Below are positions 48,572 through 57,976 of a DNA stretch of 64,000 nucleotides, piece by piece (position 1 is the first letter of the stretch; every line of letters begins with the position of its first letter). A model generated the notes under the pieces. The model saw only the letters and a program-made list of their open reading frames with translations, had not been told where the DNA came from and did not search any database. The stretch comes from Fistularia commersonii (lineage: Eukaryota; Chordata; Actinopteri; Syngnathiformes; Fistulariidae): the NCBI GenBank assembly GCA_037954325.1, contig JBBMNZ010000003.1, forward strand, positions 9,948,965-10,012,964, in the 5' to 3' direction. The position numbers were made by a program, and so were the translations under genes.

Positions 48572-51500
48572 CAGCTGAAGAGGCCAGGCTCGGAGCCGCC
48601 AGTTAACACGATTACAGAGAGAGGAGACATAGTACAGATTCCCTCCCTCCCTCCCTCTTTTCTCCCCCTCTTCCCTTTTGGCTTTCTCTCCTCCATCTCC
48701 ATCTCTTTAAACACTCCCATCTCCACCCGCGTGCACTCTTTTCTCCTTCACCCCCCTCCCCGACTCTCACTACTTTTGAGTTTATGGCCTCCATGCACCT
48801 TCTGCATCTCCGCTCCGCCCAAGCTGCGCCGCTGATCTACTTACCAAAGAGGGTTTTGGAATGGATGGGAATCAAGGAGAGTGATGAAGGGAGGGAGGGA
48901 GGGAGAGATGGGGTTGCAGATGAGACACGGAGAGGTGCAAAAGTAAGGGAGAGGGGCAAGTCTAATGCAAAGAGGAGGGGAGGATGAGTTAGAGCACAAT
49001 AACACAGCAGACAGTAAAGAGCTGATATTACACCGGGCATCCATGGAGGCCATGTATTGATCTGTGTTCGTGTGTGTGTCATTGTTCGTTTGTTCGTTCT
49101 GGGAGAGATACCATGTGCCGTCACAAGAACAGTTCCCGCCTAGATTTGTGAAAACAATCCAAAGGCGATGGGTGTCATGTGGAACTGATGCTAGCTTGTG
49201 CGGAAATGACCCCTGCTGCAGAGACAGTCGGCGGTGGGGGCGGGGTCTTTGGCGAGGTGATAGATGGTCGTTGTTGTCGTGGCAAATTGTCCTTGAAGCC
49301 CTGGAAAAACGGCGCCGCATTGATGACGGACGGGTTTATTGATCCCAGAGAAATATTAGAGCGAATATATCAACGGGGAGCGGCGTGCAGAGGGAAGTGA
49401 TAAACCTCAATCCACACATTATCCGCCGCGCTCGCGTCTCTGCGGTTTTATTTATCTATTTGTTAGGCCGAAACAAGTGGACGCTGTCCAAACCCGGCAT
49501 CCTGTCACAGGGAGGAAGCGGGGCTGGAGCTGTGCTGGGGGGGGGGTTGCGGTGCACTCCACGTTATCTGCAGATAATCGCTTCCTTCTCTTGGGAGGAG
49601 CGTGGGCAGAGGATGCCTGCTACCCGGGCGGATGTTACGTAAGTCCATCAGCTGCACACTGAAAGTACAACAGTTTCGTATACACACACACACACACACA
49701 ATGCACACCACACCCACTTCCCCGGACTAGCCCCTCCCACAATCGAGTGAAATCGTTTCTAATGACTGCAAGGCCAGAATATCCTTCACATATCACCCTA
49801 ATATTTTGCCTAAATAAAAATTAACCGTTTGGCAGCGAAAATGAGTTTCGTCAATCAACTCGTTCATTTGTCTAATCAAGATTCAGGGAAAACAACTGTT
49901 TCTGTTCTGCAAGTTTTACAGGTTGCAGATGTTCTGCTCTCAGACGCCCTCGGGCTCAATTTCCAGCAATGTACTGCCCGCTGTGAGCGAAACACACAAA
50001 CACACACTCACACACACACACACACACAAACAGGAAGAAGGTTAGATTGATCCTGGTTTAGCTCTCAGGGCTAAGAGTTATTGAAGAGAATCATCCCACT
50101 GTAATCGTGTTAGAGCCAACCAGACCTGTGCGATACACACCGCTGAGTGAGTGTGTGCTTGTGTGTGTCCGCGTGCGCATGTGCGTGTGTGAGAGAGAGT
50201 GTTCATTTGTTTTGCGTCTTCTCCCTCTCCTTGTTCTTGTCAGACTCCTCTGAGAAATGTCACCGTGCCCTTCTGCCAAAGTCGTTCTCCGTCAGCCGGA
50301 GTTCAGGCCCGGCGAAGGTTACGCTGTCATCCGCGCGACTGTTGATAACACACACACACACACACACACACCGCTTCCGAGGCCCTCTTGTCACTTCTCA
50401 TCCCGGCGGCCATTGTTGACACACTCGTTTGTCCCCCCCCCCTTATTCCCTATCTCCTCATCTCCATCGCTCCTCCATCCTTCCCCTCTTTATCTCCCCT
50501 CGTCCTCCGATTATCCGCGCTCCTCCCTCCGCTCCCCACCCCCGACCTCCTCCTTCCTCCTACCGCTGCCTTTCTTCTCCGGCCGAGTTACTGTCAGCTT
50601 ATCGCCGCCGCCTCGCCGAATCCGCGGCGGAAAGAGAGCCCCCGGGCGGCAGCCTCCCCCTATCACGGCTCGGTTCGGTTGCAACCATGGAAACCATGTG
50701 ACGCCCGCCGGTCATCTGTGTGTTACAGACTGAAGACTGAATTGACCGTAGGTGTGAACAAGAGTGAGTGGTTGGACAGCGCTATACGCATCCCTGTGAT
50801 TGACAGGTCACCCGTCCAGGTTAAGCCCCGCCTCTTGGTTAATCCCAGCTGTGATTGGCCACCCTGTGAGCAGGTTAAACCGGTGAATGGATGAATGAAT
50901 CGTCTTCCATCACGGACCCATCTGATTGGCCGTCCAGGGAACCTTTCGGGCCCAGATTAAATCATACCTTCACTCTAATCCCAAATATCATGTTTTTCCA
51001 AATCTTTGATTTTGTTTTTTATTTATATCAAATACCTGGTGTTGCTAGTTCAGCCACACAACCCCCCCCCTACACACACACACACACTTTCATACACTGG
51101 CGTGATTGCTGTTGATAAAGTGTGTGTATGACGCTAATGACCGCGGATGTTTGTGACGCTGATAACTGCAAGGTAAATAGGTAACCATGAACAGTAAAGA
51201 TGTGCATTACAACCTGCCCTCATCTGACACACACACACACACACACAAACACACACTGAATTTCAGACATCAGGCCTCTTTGCAGCGCCGAAAACAGCAG
51301 TAGCAGCCTCCTGCTAACTAGCTCTTGTGCTAACAGCGTGTCCCTGCTCATCTACTGCCCCAACTCCAACTTCTCAACAGGTTGGGGGTTCAGATGGACC
51401 CCCCACCTCATCCCCCCCCCGTGTCTGCTCCTGCATTTTAGCGTCCCAAACCGCCGCCAAACACACTCTCCCCGCTCCCCTCCGATCCATCTCATCATCT

Positions 51501-54500
51501 CGTCTTTGTGCGTGTGTGTGTGCGTGCGGTTGGTTGCTGGGGTGATGGCAGGGTTGGGTAGGCACTCCTCTTTAAGCAAACGTGTGTGTTTCAGTGTGTG
51601 TGTGTGTGAGGCTGCGATCCATGCTAAACTGATTTCGCCCTGGCCGCGCCAGCGAGGCTAACACAATTACGGCAGGCTAATGGCCCCACTGACTGTGGGG
51701 GGAGGAGAGGTACGAGGGTGGCGTTCTGGAGGTCTCTCATCTGGCTCTCCTGCTCTGCTTCCTATCTCCTCGCTCCCTTGTTCCCTCCACCCGGCGTGTC
51801 TGACCCTTTTCCCATCTCCGCCGCCCGCTCCTCTTTTCTCGGCCGCCCCTCGGGTCAACGCCCCCCCCCCCCCCCCCCCCCCCGAAACTCGGACCAGTGC
51901 GAAAGCAGAGTCAACAAATGCAAATTGGCTAACGGATTGTCTATCTCCTCTCCCCCTCAGCCATCAGACGGAAGGAGAACGGCTGGTACGACGAAGAGCA
52001 CCCCTTGGTTTTCCTCTTCCTCGGCTCGTCGGGGATCGGTAAATCACCCATCTCCCCCCTCCACCCGGGCGCCGTTGCCAAAACTCTCCCAGGGTCTTTT
52101 AATGCGGCTGCCAAGACAAACACTTTATGAAGTCTGGCGTTTTTTGTGTTTTTTTCATGCTGCCGCTTAAAAAAAGAGAGGAAGAAGAAGAAATCAGTAG
52201 ACAAAGGCGTGGAGGACAAAGGTCCCGAGATGCACCCGAATCTCTAAGAAGGCGGGGTCGCAATTGAGTCACCTTGACTTGAAATAAGAGGAGTTTTACA
52301 TTCAACTCGACGCAGGTCGATGTCGGCGGCACACAAGTCCAACGGCTCCATGTTCAGCCCAGTGTGATTATGATGTGAATGTAAGAAAGAAAGCGAGAGT
52401 GCTGAGGGAGGCCAGAGAGGAAAACGGTAAAAACTTAACAATAGGAGGAAAAAGAAAAAGACATAAAGATCGGGAGATGGAGGTTGATGGGGGTTGATCC
52501 AATTTAAGGGGTTTCAGGCCTGACGTCCACCCAAATGAAGACTTTTATGTGAATAAGCGCATGTGCGTGCGCACGCACCCACACACACACACACACAGAA
52601 TCTCTTTCTTTTGGACTTTTTACACTAACTCGCGTTCTCTCTCTGCTTCACACACACCTTCATGCATACACAAAAAACACATACACCCCCATTCCCTCTC
52701 TCACTCTTTCTGTCACACACACACTCACTCTCTCTCCGTCTCACAAACACACACACACTCCCTCTCTCTGAAAATCTATTTTTCTTTGGTTCAACTCTCA
52801 CTCCTGTCTCTCTCTCTCTCACACACACACAACCTCTTTTCCTTCCCACACACATACACACACTTTGTCTCTCTCAAATGCACAAGCCCCCCCCACACAC
52901 ACACACAGATAGACACACACTCATATACAGATACACTTAATAATAATAATGATAATTTATACACACACTTAAACACTGTCTCAAACACACAACTTCTTTC
53001 CCTCTCTCTCTCTTTCTCTCTCTCACAGACACACACACACAAATCTGTTTTCTCCTCATTTAGCTGCCTCAGGTCAGAATCAAAAGTGATGCCATACATT
53101 TTAAAACAGTTTAATAAACATATCAGCAGTCCCCCCCCCCCCCAAAAATACAAAAATTTGACTTGTTGGACTAATTTTAAACTAAATAACACTCCAGGAT
53201 ATTAAGTGGAGTCCCCCACCCCCCACCCCATCATATTTATTCACTTAAAGGTCCCTTTAAAACTCTGGTATAAAAAAGAAAAGAAAAAAAAAAAATCCAT
53301 GTGTGTGTTCTAGCGTGTGTGAGTGAACGGCAGGGAAACTGAAAGAGATGGAGATGAAGGAGGAAGAAAGACAGACAGAGGGGGGCGGGAGGGGGGAGAT
53401 TGCAAAATGACAGGTCGGAGAGATAGATGAAGGAGGCGCCGCGTTCATATTCTCTGTTGCCTTCAGCAACAAACAGTGGCCAGGAGACATCAATATTAAA
53501 CACGGCAACAAGGCGCACACAATCGCACACAATCATTACACCCATATGCATACCAAACAACAGACATCAATATCAGATATGAGTATTTGCACGCCAAATA
53601 GTTTCCAGATAATCATAAAATGAGATGACAGAAGGCGGAAGGAGGATGGCGTTGGGGGGGAGAAAGGGGGGGGGGGGGGGGAGACAGAGAGAAAAAGAGT
53701 GTAACGAGCGAAATAATTGTCCCAGAGGACCCCAAACTGTAGTTTGAGCGCTGGTTGCAATGGAGTGACGTCTCCATGTCGTCTGATTGGCTGTCACAGG
53801 GAAGACGGAGCTGGCCAAGCAGGTGGCCCGGTACATGCACAAGGACATCAAAAAGGTACGTGCGCTGGGTCACGCACGCACACGCACACCAAAGAATCTT
53901 AATTCTTGTTTTTCACTTGCAATGACAAGTAACACACACACACACACACACGCCCTAACAGTCATGTGATTCCAGGGTTTCATCCGGATGGATATGTCTG
54001 AGTTCCAGGAAAAGCACGAGGTAAGATGCGCGCACACACACACACACGCACACGCACACACACCCTTCATCCCTCACCTGCTCTGTCAACGTGCCCAGGA
54101 AGTGAATGCGCCTTGAAAACATAGCAGGTAACTTTTACTAATTAAATAGAATATTTTACCCGCAGCGTCTTGTCTCGGCGGTGATAGATTGGATTAATTT
54201 TCATTCGGAGGCATAAAACTGAAATCATTTTGTTTTCCCCCCATATTTTGCCCCGTCTTATTACGGCCACGATGATAAACACTTCGAATTCCCGGCTCAG
54301 GCTGCTGCTGCTGTCTGGAGCCGCGTCTCGCCCGGTTTTATTCATTTCCGCCGGTTCTTAATGTTGCGTACCCGTTAAACGCCCCCCCACCCGACAGGTT
54401 GCAAAGTTCATCGGCTCGCCACCGGGCTACGTGGGGCACGAGGAAGGGGGTCAGCTGACCAAGCTGCTCAGGGCGTGTCCCAACGCCGTGGTCCTTTTCG

Positions 54501-56696
54501 ACGAGGTGGACAAGGCCCACCCGGACGTCCTCACCATCATGCTTCAGCTCTTCGACGAGGTGTGTGTGTGTGTGTGTTAATAGCGCAGAAATGTTAGCAG
54601 ATGTTAGCGCCCTATCTGACCCGCTCACTGTTCTCCCGCTCAGGGCCGCCTCACGGACGGCAAAGGGAAGACCATCGAATGCAAGGACGCCATCTTCATC
54701 ATGACGTCCAACGTGGCCAGCGAGGAGATCGCCCAGCACGGCCTGCAGCTGCGCCAGGAGGCCGAGGAGGTCAGCCGCAGGAAGCTGGCGGACAACCTCG
54801 GTGAGAGGGAAACGCGAGGCCCATCGCAAACTCCGTCAAATCCCAACAACTCAACGGTCTCTCCTTTTTCCTCCAGAGGATGTGCAGAAAGGTGACGACA
54901 TAAAGATCTCCAGGCAGTTCAAAGACGCTGTGATCCAGCCGATCCTCAAGGTAATACATGTGCACGTGCATGTGTACGACCGGCCCCTGCCAGGCTCCAG
55001 CTGTCGTCAATCCCTTTCGGTTTCTGTGCAGGCACATTTCCGGAGGGATGAGTTCCTGGGCCGGATCAATGAAATCGTTTACTTCCTGCCGTTTTGCCAT
55101 TCGGAGCTGCTGCAGCTGGTCAGCAAGGAGCTCAACTTCTGGGCAAAGAAGGTTGGTGTGTGCATATGTCCGTGCGTGTGTGTGTTTTTGCTCTCAATCC
55201 AGCAGATGACCGGGTTCTCCCCATGTTATCCTGTCTGGATTATCTCCAAGTTTTCCGTCTTCTTACTTCAATCCAAAAACAGTCAGCAGGTTCTCGAACG
55301 TCTCTGAATTGTCTGCAGGTGTGAATAGTGGGATGTCAAGATGTTGTCCTGTGATCGAAAGCCAGACGGTGCACGCTAAGCCCCGCCTCTTGCCTAATGT
55401 CACCATCCCCCCCTTAACCCTCAAGTTGCATAGACAATGAATGAATATCCATAATGATGCATTCAATGTCATTTCAAAACGTGGGACAAATCCTCCAACT
55501 AGCAATAACGAGATTTACAGGAAGTGCACGTTTGATAAAGCGAGGAGTTGGGGACACCCGCCGCGTGCAGGCGAGGGGGGGAGAGGAAGCATCCGCGACC
55601 CGGCACATTTTAGAAAAAAATAAAAACTTTGCCGTCCTCCAGGGAGAGCGCAAGGCCTCGCCCTGCAGCCGCTGAGCTTTGCAGGAACACGTGCGGATCA
55701 ATATGTGCCACCGCTCCTCGCGGTAATCCGATTACAGTGTTTAACATGTGGACTCTTCATCAATATTTAATTATTAATATTACAGCCGGCGTCCTGACAG
55801 GCGGCGCAGGGCCCCTGCAGGCAGCTGACAGCAGCCTGACTCATGACTCCATTTGTCTGCCCCTTTTTAAATCCTCCTGCATCCGCCGCGTCTCGAGGAT
55901 GTGCTCCGGCCGAGGTTGTGATGATTTTTGTTTTTAATGTTTTCAGCGCGCTCCCGTCCGGTGGCGACATCGGTTAACGGTTGGCCGCTGGCGACGAACC
56001 GGGCTGGCGGTGCTACCCGAGGAGCCCTCGTGTTCGTAGAGACACCCGGCACCGTGTTTGCGGAGCGTTAACATCTTTAGCTAAACGAGCGGCGGCGATC
56101 ATTATTATTGACTGCTGTTTGATTAAAACGCATTAAGGGGCCTGTTGATTAGAGCCTGCAGACACGCAGCGGATCTTTGTCCTTCACGTTGCCCCGCTGC
56201 GCCACTCCTCTTCCTCCTCCTGATTTTTGATTTCTCTACATTATTCCCCACCTTTTCCCGTTCAGCCCACCCAGCTAACTCCTCCTGTCTTCTCCCTCCA
56301 CCCACATCTCCAGGCTAAGCAACGCCATGACATCACTCTTCAGTGGGAACGCCCCGTCCTGGATCTGCTGGCGGGCGGCTACAACATGCATTACGGAGCG
56401 CGCTCCATCAAGCACGAGGTGAGCGTGGCGCTGTTATCGCACTGTGGTTAAATGTTCAGTCGTTGGTTCTTGTAAGGACGGATCACCTGGTCCTGCAGGT
56501 GGAGCGGCGGGTGGTGAACCAGCTTGCTGCGGCGTACGAGCAGGAGCTGCTGCCCAAAGGCTGCACCCTGCGCCTGTCCGTCCACTCCGAGGGCAAGGAG
56601 GTGCCCAACGCGCCCAGCCTGCGCCTGGAGGTGGTCGGGGAGGGCAGCTCGTCCAGGATGCTGGACATCCGCCCGCCGCTCAGCCCCGAACACTGA
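36112..56696 (+). CDS. clpb: clpb, mitochondrial ankyrin-repeat AAA+ disaggregase (16 coding exons, complete)
   Basis: CLPB (Skd3) is an ATP-driven protein disaggregase of the mitochondrial intermembrane space. Exons: 36112-36565, 36700-36751, 38929-39015, 42374-42477, 43704-43832, 47137-47234, 48177-48291, 51961-52038, 53800-53855, 53976-54020, 54398-54559, 54644-54800, 54877-54950, 55032-55151, 56314-56418, 56499-56696. They sum to 2034 nt, giving 677 aa, and all phases join. In order: Arg-rich mitochondrial presequence; a hydrophobic segment 126-144; ankyrin repeats about 150-305; AAA+ from about 320 with Walker A GSSGIGKT (368-375), pore loop GYVG (416-419), Walker B VVLFDE (437-442), sensor-1 N483 and a probable arginine finger R548; then the D2-small domain with sensor-2 GAR (605-607). 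The length equals the short human isoform. The gene is divergent from stard10. Confidence 0.96.
36700..36751 (+). CDS. clpb: clpb coding exon 2: first ankyrin repeat
   Basis: Codons 152-168 plus bases: GDALLEAARTNNVQDVAR, the start of the first ankyrin repeat. The acceptor is GACAAG and the donor CAG|GTGATG, with a CA tract from +6. Confidence 0.9.
36850..36955 (-). repeat. Teleost interspersed repeat, reversed copy
   Basis: AGGTGTGAATGAGAGGGTTG, then GTGATTGACAGGTGACCCAT and CCAGGTTAAACTCTGCGTCC, match the reverse complement of the 3601 family. Confidence 0.5.
37779..37857 (+). repeat. (GTGC)n/(GT)n microsatellite
   Basis: GTGC units pass into about 22 GT units. Confidence 0.9.
38929..39015 (+). 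CDS. clpb: clpb coding exon 3: ankyrin repeat
   Basis: Codons 169-198: LLKEGEDPNHRHRLGWTPLM. The acceptor is CGCCAG and the donor CAG|GTGTGT. Confidence 0.93.
39016..42373 (+). other. clpb intron 3
   Basis: It has T runs at 39048-39074 and 39300-39314, a GT tract at 39679-39708, and a complex, low-repeat stretch at 40480-40640 that stands out from its surroundings as a possible conserved element. No exon was recognised. Confidence 0.45.
42374..42477 (+). CDS. clpb: clpb coding exon 4: ankyrin repeat
   Basis: Codons 198-233: VVKVLLEAGADPNAGDNFNN to KGIHSLE. The acceptor is CCGCAG and the donor AAG|GTGACG. Confidence 0.94.
42478..43703 (+). other. clpb intron 4
   Basis: It contains a CT tract passing into CA (42907-42962), then a purine-rich stretch of about 320 bp (43000-43325). 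Human CLPB has an alternative 90-nt exon at this junction; nothing comparable was recognised here. Confidence 0.5.
43704..43832 (+). CDS. clpb: clpb coding exon 5: ankyrin repeat
   Basis: Codons 233-276: VLVSREDEFSSRLSSRAGF, then GCTPLHYATLADDPHTVRVL. It joins SLE to VLVSRED directly, as in the short human isoform. The donor CTG|GTAGAG is followed by a CA array. Confidence 0.94.
43833..47136 (+). other. clpb intron 5
   Basis: A CA array lies 17 nt after the donor (43850-43880). Two complex stretches, 44930-45040 (GGAATTAAAAAGGCAAGAAA and following) and 45985-46095 (around GGGGATCAATATCCCCGTGA), look less repetitive than their surroundings. A G20 run lies at 46939-46958. Confidence 0.5.
47137..47234 (+). 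CDS. clpb: clpb coding exon 6: ankyrin repeat
   Basis: Codons 276-308: ANPLQTNGLGHTARAYAKEG to EGK. The acceptor is CATACAG. The donor AAG|GTACGA is followed at +5 by a CA array. Confidence 0.94.
47235..48176 (+). other. clpb intron 6
   Basis: A CA array starts at +5 (47239-47271), and a T-rich acceptor tract lies at 48142-48166. Nothing else was recognised. Confidence 0.55.
48177..48291 (+). CDS. clpb: clpb coding exon 7: linker and start of AAA+ domain
   Basis: Codons 309-347. A charged helical linker (FQEAQARREAEQRRRFPLER) is followed by LKEHIIGQEGAI, the entry of the AAA+ module. The acceptor is GTGCAG, after a long T tract. Confidence 0.95.
50745..50895 (-). repeat. Teleost interspersed repeat, reversed copy
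   Basis: TGTGATTGACAGGTCACCCG, then TCCAGGTTAAGCCCCGCCTC, TGTGATTGGCCACCCTG and a final GGATGAATGAATC: the usual reversed order of the family, ending in its GGATG tail. Confidence 0.6.
51861..51883 (+). repeat. Poly-C run
   Basis: 23 consecutive C, 78 bp before clpb exon 8. Confidence 0.95.
51961..52038 (+). CDS. clpb: clpb coding exon 8: Walker A, first part
   Basis: Codons 347-373: IRRKENGWYDEEHPLVFLFL, then GSSGI. Walker A is split by the following intron. The acceptor is CCTCAG and the donor ATCG|GTAAAT. Confidence 0.95.
52039..53799 (+). other. clpb intron 8
   Basis: 52570-53060 is an interrupted mix of CA and CT tracts. There are C and G runs near 53130 and 53666-53681. No exon was recognised. 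Confidence 0.5.
53800..53855 (+). CDS. clpb: clpb coding exon 9: Walker A, second part
   Basis: Codons 373-391: GKTELAKQVARYMHKDIKK. K374 and T375 are the nucleotide-binding residues. The acceptor is GTCACAG and the donor AAG|GTACGT. Confidence 0.95.
53976..54020 (+). CDS. clpb: clpb coding exon 10
   Basis: Codons 392-406: GFIRMDMSEFQEKHE. A 45-nt microexon-like exon. The acceptor is TTCCAG. The donor GAG|GTAAGA is followed by a CA array. Confidence 0.95.
54398..54559 (+). CDS. clpb: clpb coding exon 11: pore loop and Walker B
   Basis: Codons 407-460. SPPGYVGHEEGG holds the substrate-gripping tyrosine (Y417), and VVLFDEVDKAHPD is Walker B. The donor GAG|GTGTGT runs into a short GT tract. 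Confidence 0.96.
54644..54800 (+). CDS. clpb: clpb coding exon 12: sensor 1
   Basis: Codons 461-513: GRLTDGKGKTIECKDAIFIM, then TSN (sensor 1), then the EEIAQHGLQLRQEAEE helix. The acceptor is GCTCAG and the donor CTCG|GTGAGA. Confidence 0.96.
54877..54950 (+). CDS. clpb: clpb coding exon 13
   Basis: Codons 513-537: EDVQKGDDIKISRQFKDAVI to PILK. The acceptor is CTCCAG and the donor AAG|GTAATA. Confidence 0.94.
55032..55151 (+). CDS. clpb: clpb coding exon 14: arginine finger
   Basis: Codons 538-577: AHFRRDEFLGRINEIVYFLP. R548 sits at the HSP100 arginine-finger position. The acceptor is GTGCAG and the donor AAG|GTTGGT. Confidence 0.95.
55152..56313 (+). other. clpb intron 14
   Basis: It starts with a short GT tract. 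A degraded, reversed teleost repeat lies at about 55300-55445. 55740-55960 and 56050-56170 are complex, non-repetitive sequence with homeodomain-like ATTA cores and no coding potential. Confidence 0.45.
55300..55445 (-). repeat. Teleost interspersed repeat, degraded reversed copy
   Basis: CTGAATTGTCTGCAGGTGTG, TAAGCCCCGCCTCTTGCC and a final CAATGAATGAAT follow the order of the family but with many changes. Confidence 0.45.
56314..56418 (+). CDS. clpb: clpb coding exon 15: sensor 2
   Basis: Codons 578-612: AKQRHDITLQWERPVLDLLA to YGARSIKHE. GAR is the sensor-2 motif of the small AAA+ subdomain. The acceptor is CTCCAG and the donor GAG|GTGAGC. Confidence 0.95.
56499..56696 (+). CDS. clpb: clpb coding exon 16 and stop
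   Basis: Codons 613-677 and TGA at 56694-56696. VERRVVNQLAAAYEQELLPK is highly conserved. The tail ends RMLDIRPPLSPEH. The acceptor is CTGCAG. Confidence 0.95.
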   Translation: MERRVVNQLAAAYEQELLPKGCTLRLSVHSEGKEVPNAPSLRLEVVGEGSSSRMLDIRPPLSPEH

Positions 56697-56718
56697 GGCG
56701 CCAGGAACTTTACTCCCC

Positions 56719-56749
<31 letters not shown>

Positions 56750-56750
56750 G
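56719..56750 (+). repeat. (CAT)n triplet repeat in the clpb 3' UTR
   Basis: About ten ATC/CAT units, 23 bp after the stop codon. Confidence 0.95.
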
Positions 56751-56792
56751 TACACTATCAAGAGGATGGGCCGCCAATAGCACATCTCACTA

Positions 56793-56798
56793 AATAAA
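56793..56798 (+). terminator. clpb: clpb polyadenylation signal
   Basis: AATAAA 97 bp after the clpb stop codon, the first canonical signal downstream. GT-rich sequence (TGTGTCCGTG) follows about 20 bp later, as expected of a downstream element. Confidence 0.75.
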
Positions 56799-57185
56799 AT
56801 ACCTCTGACAAATGCACTGTGTCCGTGCACACTCCAAACTCACATGCAGTAACCGTGACGCCCGAGACGTGCACGTAGCTGCATTTCCATATCACCAGCT
56901 GCGTGTCGCTACATGCAGCGTCACACGGTCCAAGATAGCTCTTAGGATTTTGTAGTGTCCGACGTGGGTTTATTTAGTTATTTAATAGTGAATGTACAGC
57001 AATAAGCGAGAGAGAGACAAAACATATTTATGAAAGATTCTATTTATGCAGAGAGAGACTGTGTGTGTGTGTTCAGCGGAGACAGATGACAGCAAATCAA
57101 ATGACACAAATGTGAATCAAAAGTGAATTAATTCAAAGATAACATAAGTTTGGATTGCAGAGAGGCATGTGTGACTGGCCAAAGA

Positions 57186-57187
<2 letters not shown>

Positions 57188-57229
<42 letters not shown>
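57188..57229 (+). repeat. (GT)n microsatellite
   Basis: 21 GT units. Confidence 0.95.
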
Positions 57230-57230
<1 letters not shown>

Positions 57231-57944
57231 TCACCTCCATGCTGCACACCCCCACCATCACCAACATGTGTAACCCCGCTTGGTGTGTTTGTGGCAAATT
57301 CTCATGTAAAAATAATAGATAAAAAGCCTGTGTGAATGATGGGTAATATAACTGCCTTGTGAATTGTTTCTGGTGATGCACGTTAATGGGGCAGCGTTTG
57401 TCACCCTGCCACCGCCGAGCGGGGTGAAGGCGAAAAAGAATTAATGCGCAGCCTTTTTGTGTCATAAATGTTTGAGCAGCTTGTTGACAGCAAAGCAGAT
57501 GTGACGCCAGCTTCTTTGTGGCGTCCTGACCGCCGTCGCGTAAATAAAGCTGCTACTACAACAGAAAAAGGCAAATTCCTCTCGTTTTCCTTTTTTTTTG
57601 TCCTGTTTGTGTTACACTGACATGCCTGATTGATGTGTGTGTCTCCAGTCAGCGCCTGGGTGGGAAATGGTACCACAATAACGCTTGTCCACCTTGTGAT
57701 ACGACATGACAGGGGAATTTCCTTGGAATTCTCGTACTCGCGCGTGTGTGTGTGGTTGTGTGCGTGCGTGCATGTCGAATGTCGGGAGGGGAGGAAAGTG
57801 GAGGGGACGAATTCACACACACACTGCAGGAATGTCTTCCCTATGGGGAGGAATTAGCATGCAGGGAAAAGGCATTCACTTTCTCCTGAGCACCGCCTGG
57901 ACCCCCCAACAACACAGCAGCTTTACTCCTTCACAAAGTCCCAG

Positions 57945-57976
<32 letters not shown>

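Larger units (their letters stand above)
48292..51960 (+). other. clpb intron 7
   Basis: It contains pyrimidine-rich stretches (48360-48430, 48640-48780, 50430-50590), a GT/GA tract (48532-48570), a TTTATTGATCCC retroposon-tail motif at 49335-49346, a reversed teleost repeat copy at 50745-50895 and a C23 run at 51861-51883. No exon was recognised. Confidence 0.5.

Noticed and set aside
36112..56696. Bacterial clpB acquired by transfer or contamination
   Set aside because: The gene has vertebrate introns, ankyrin repeats and a mitochondrial presequence, and reads like vertebrate CLPB.
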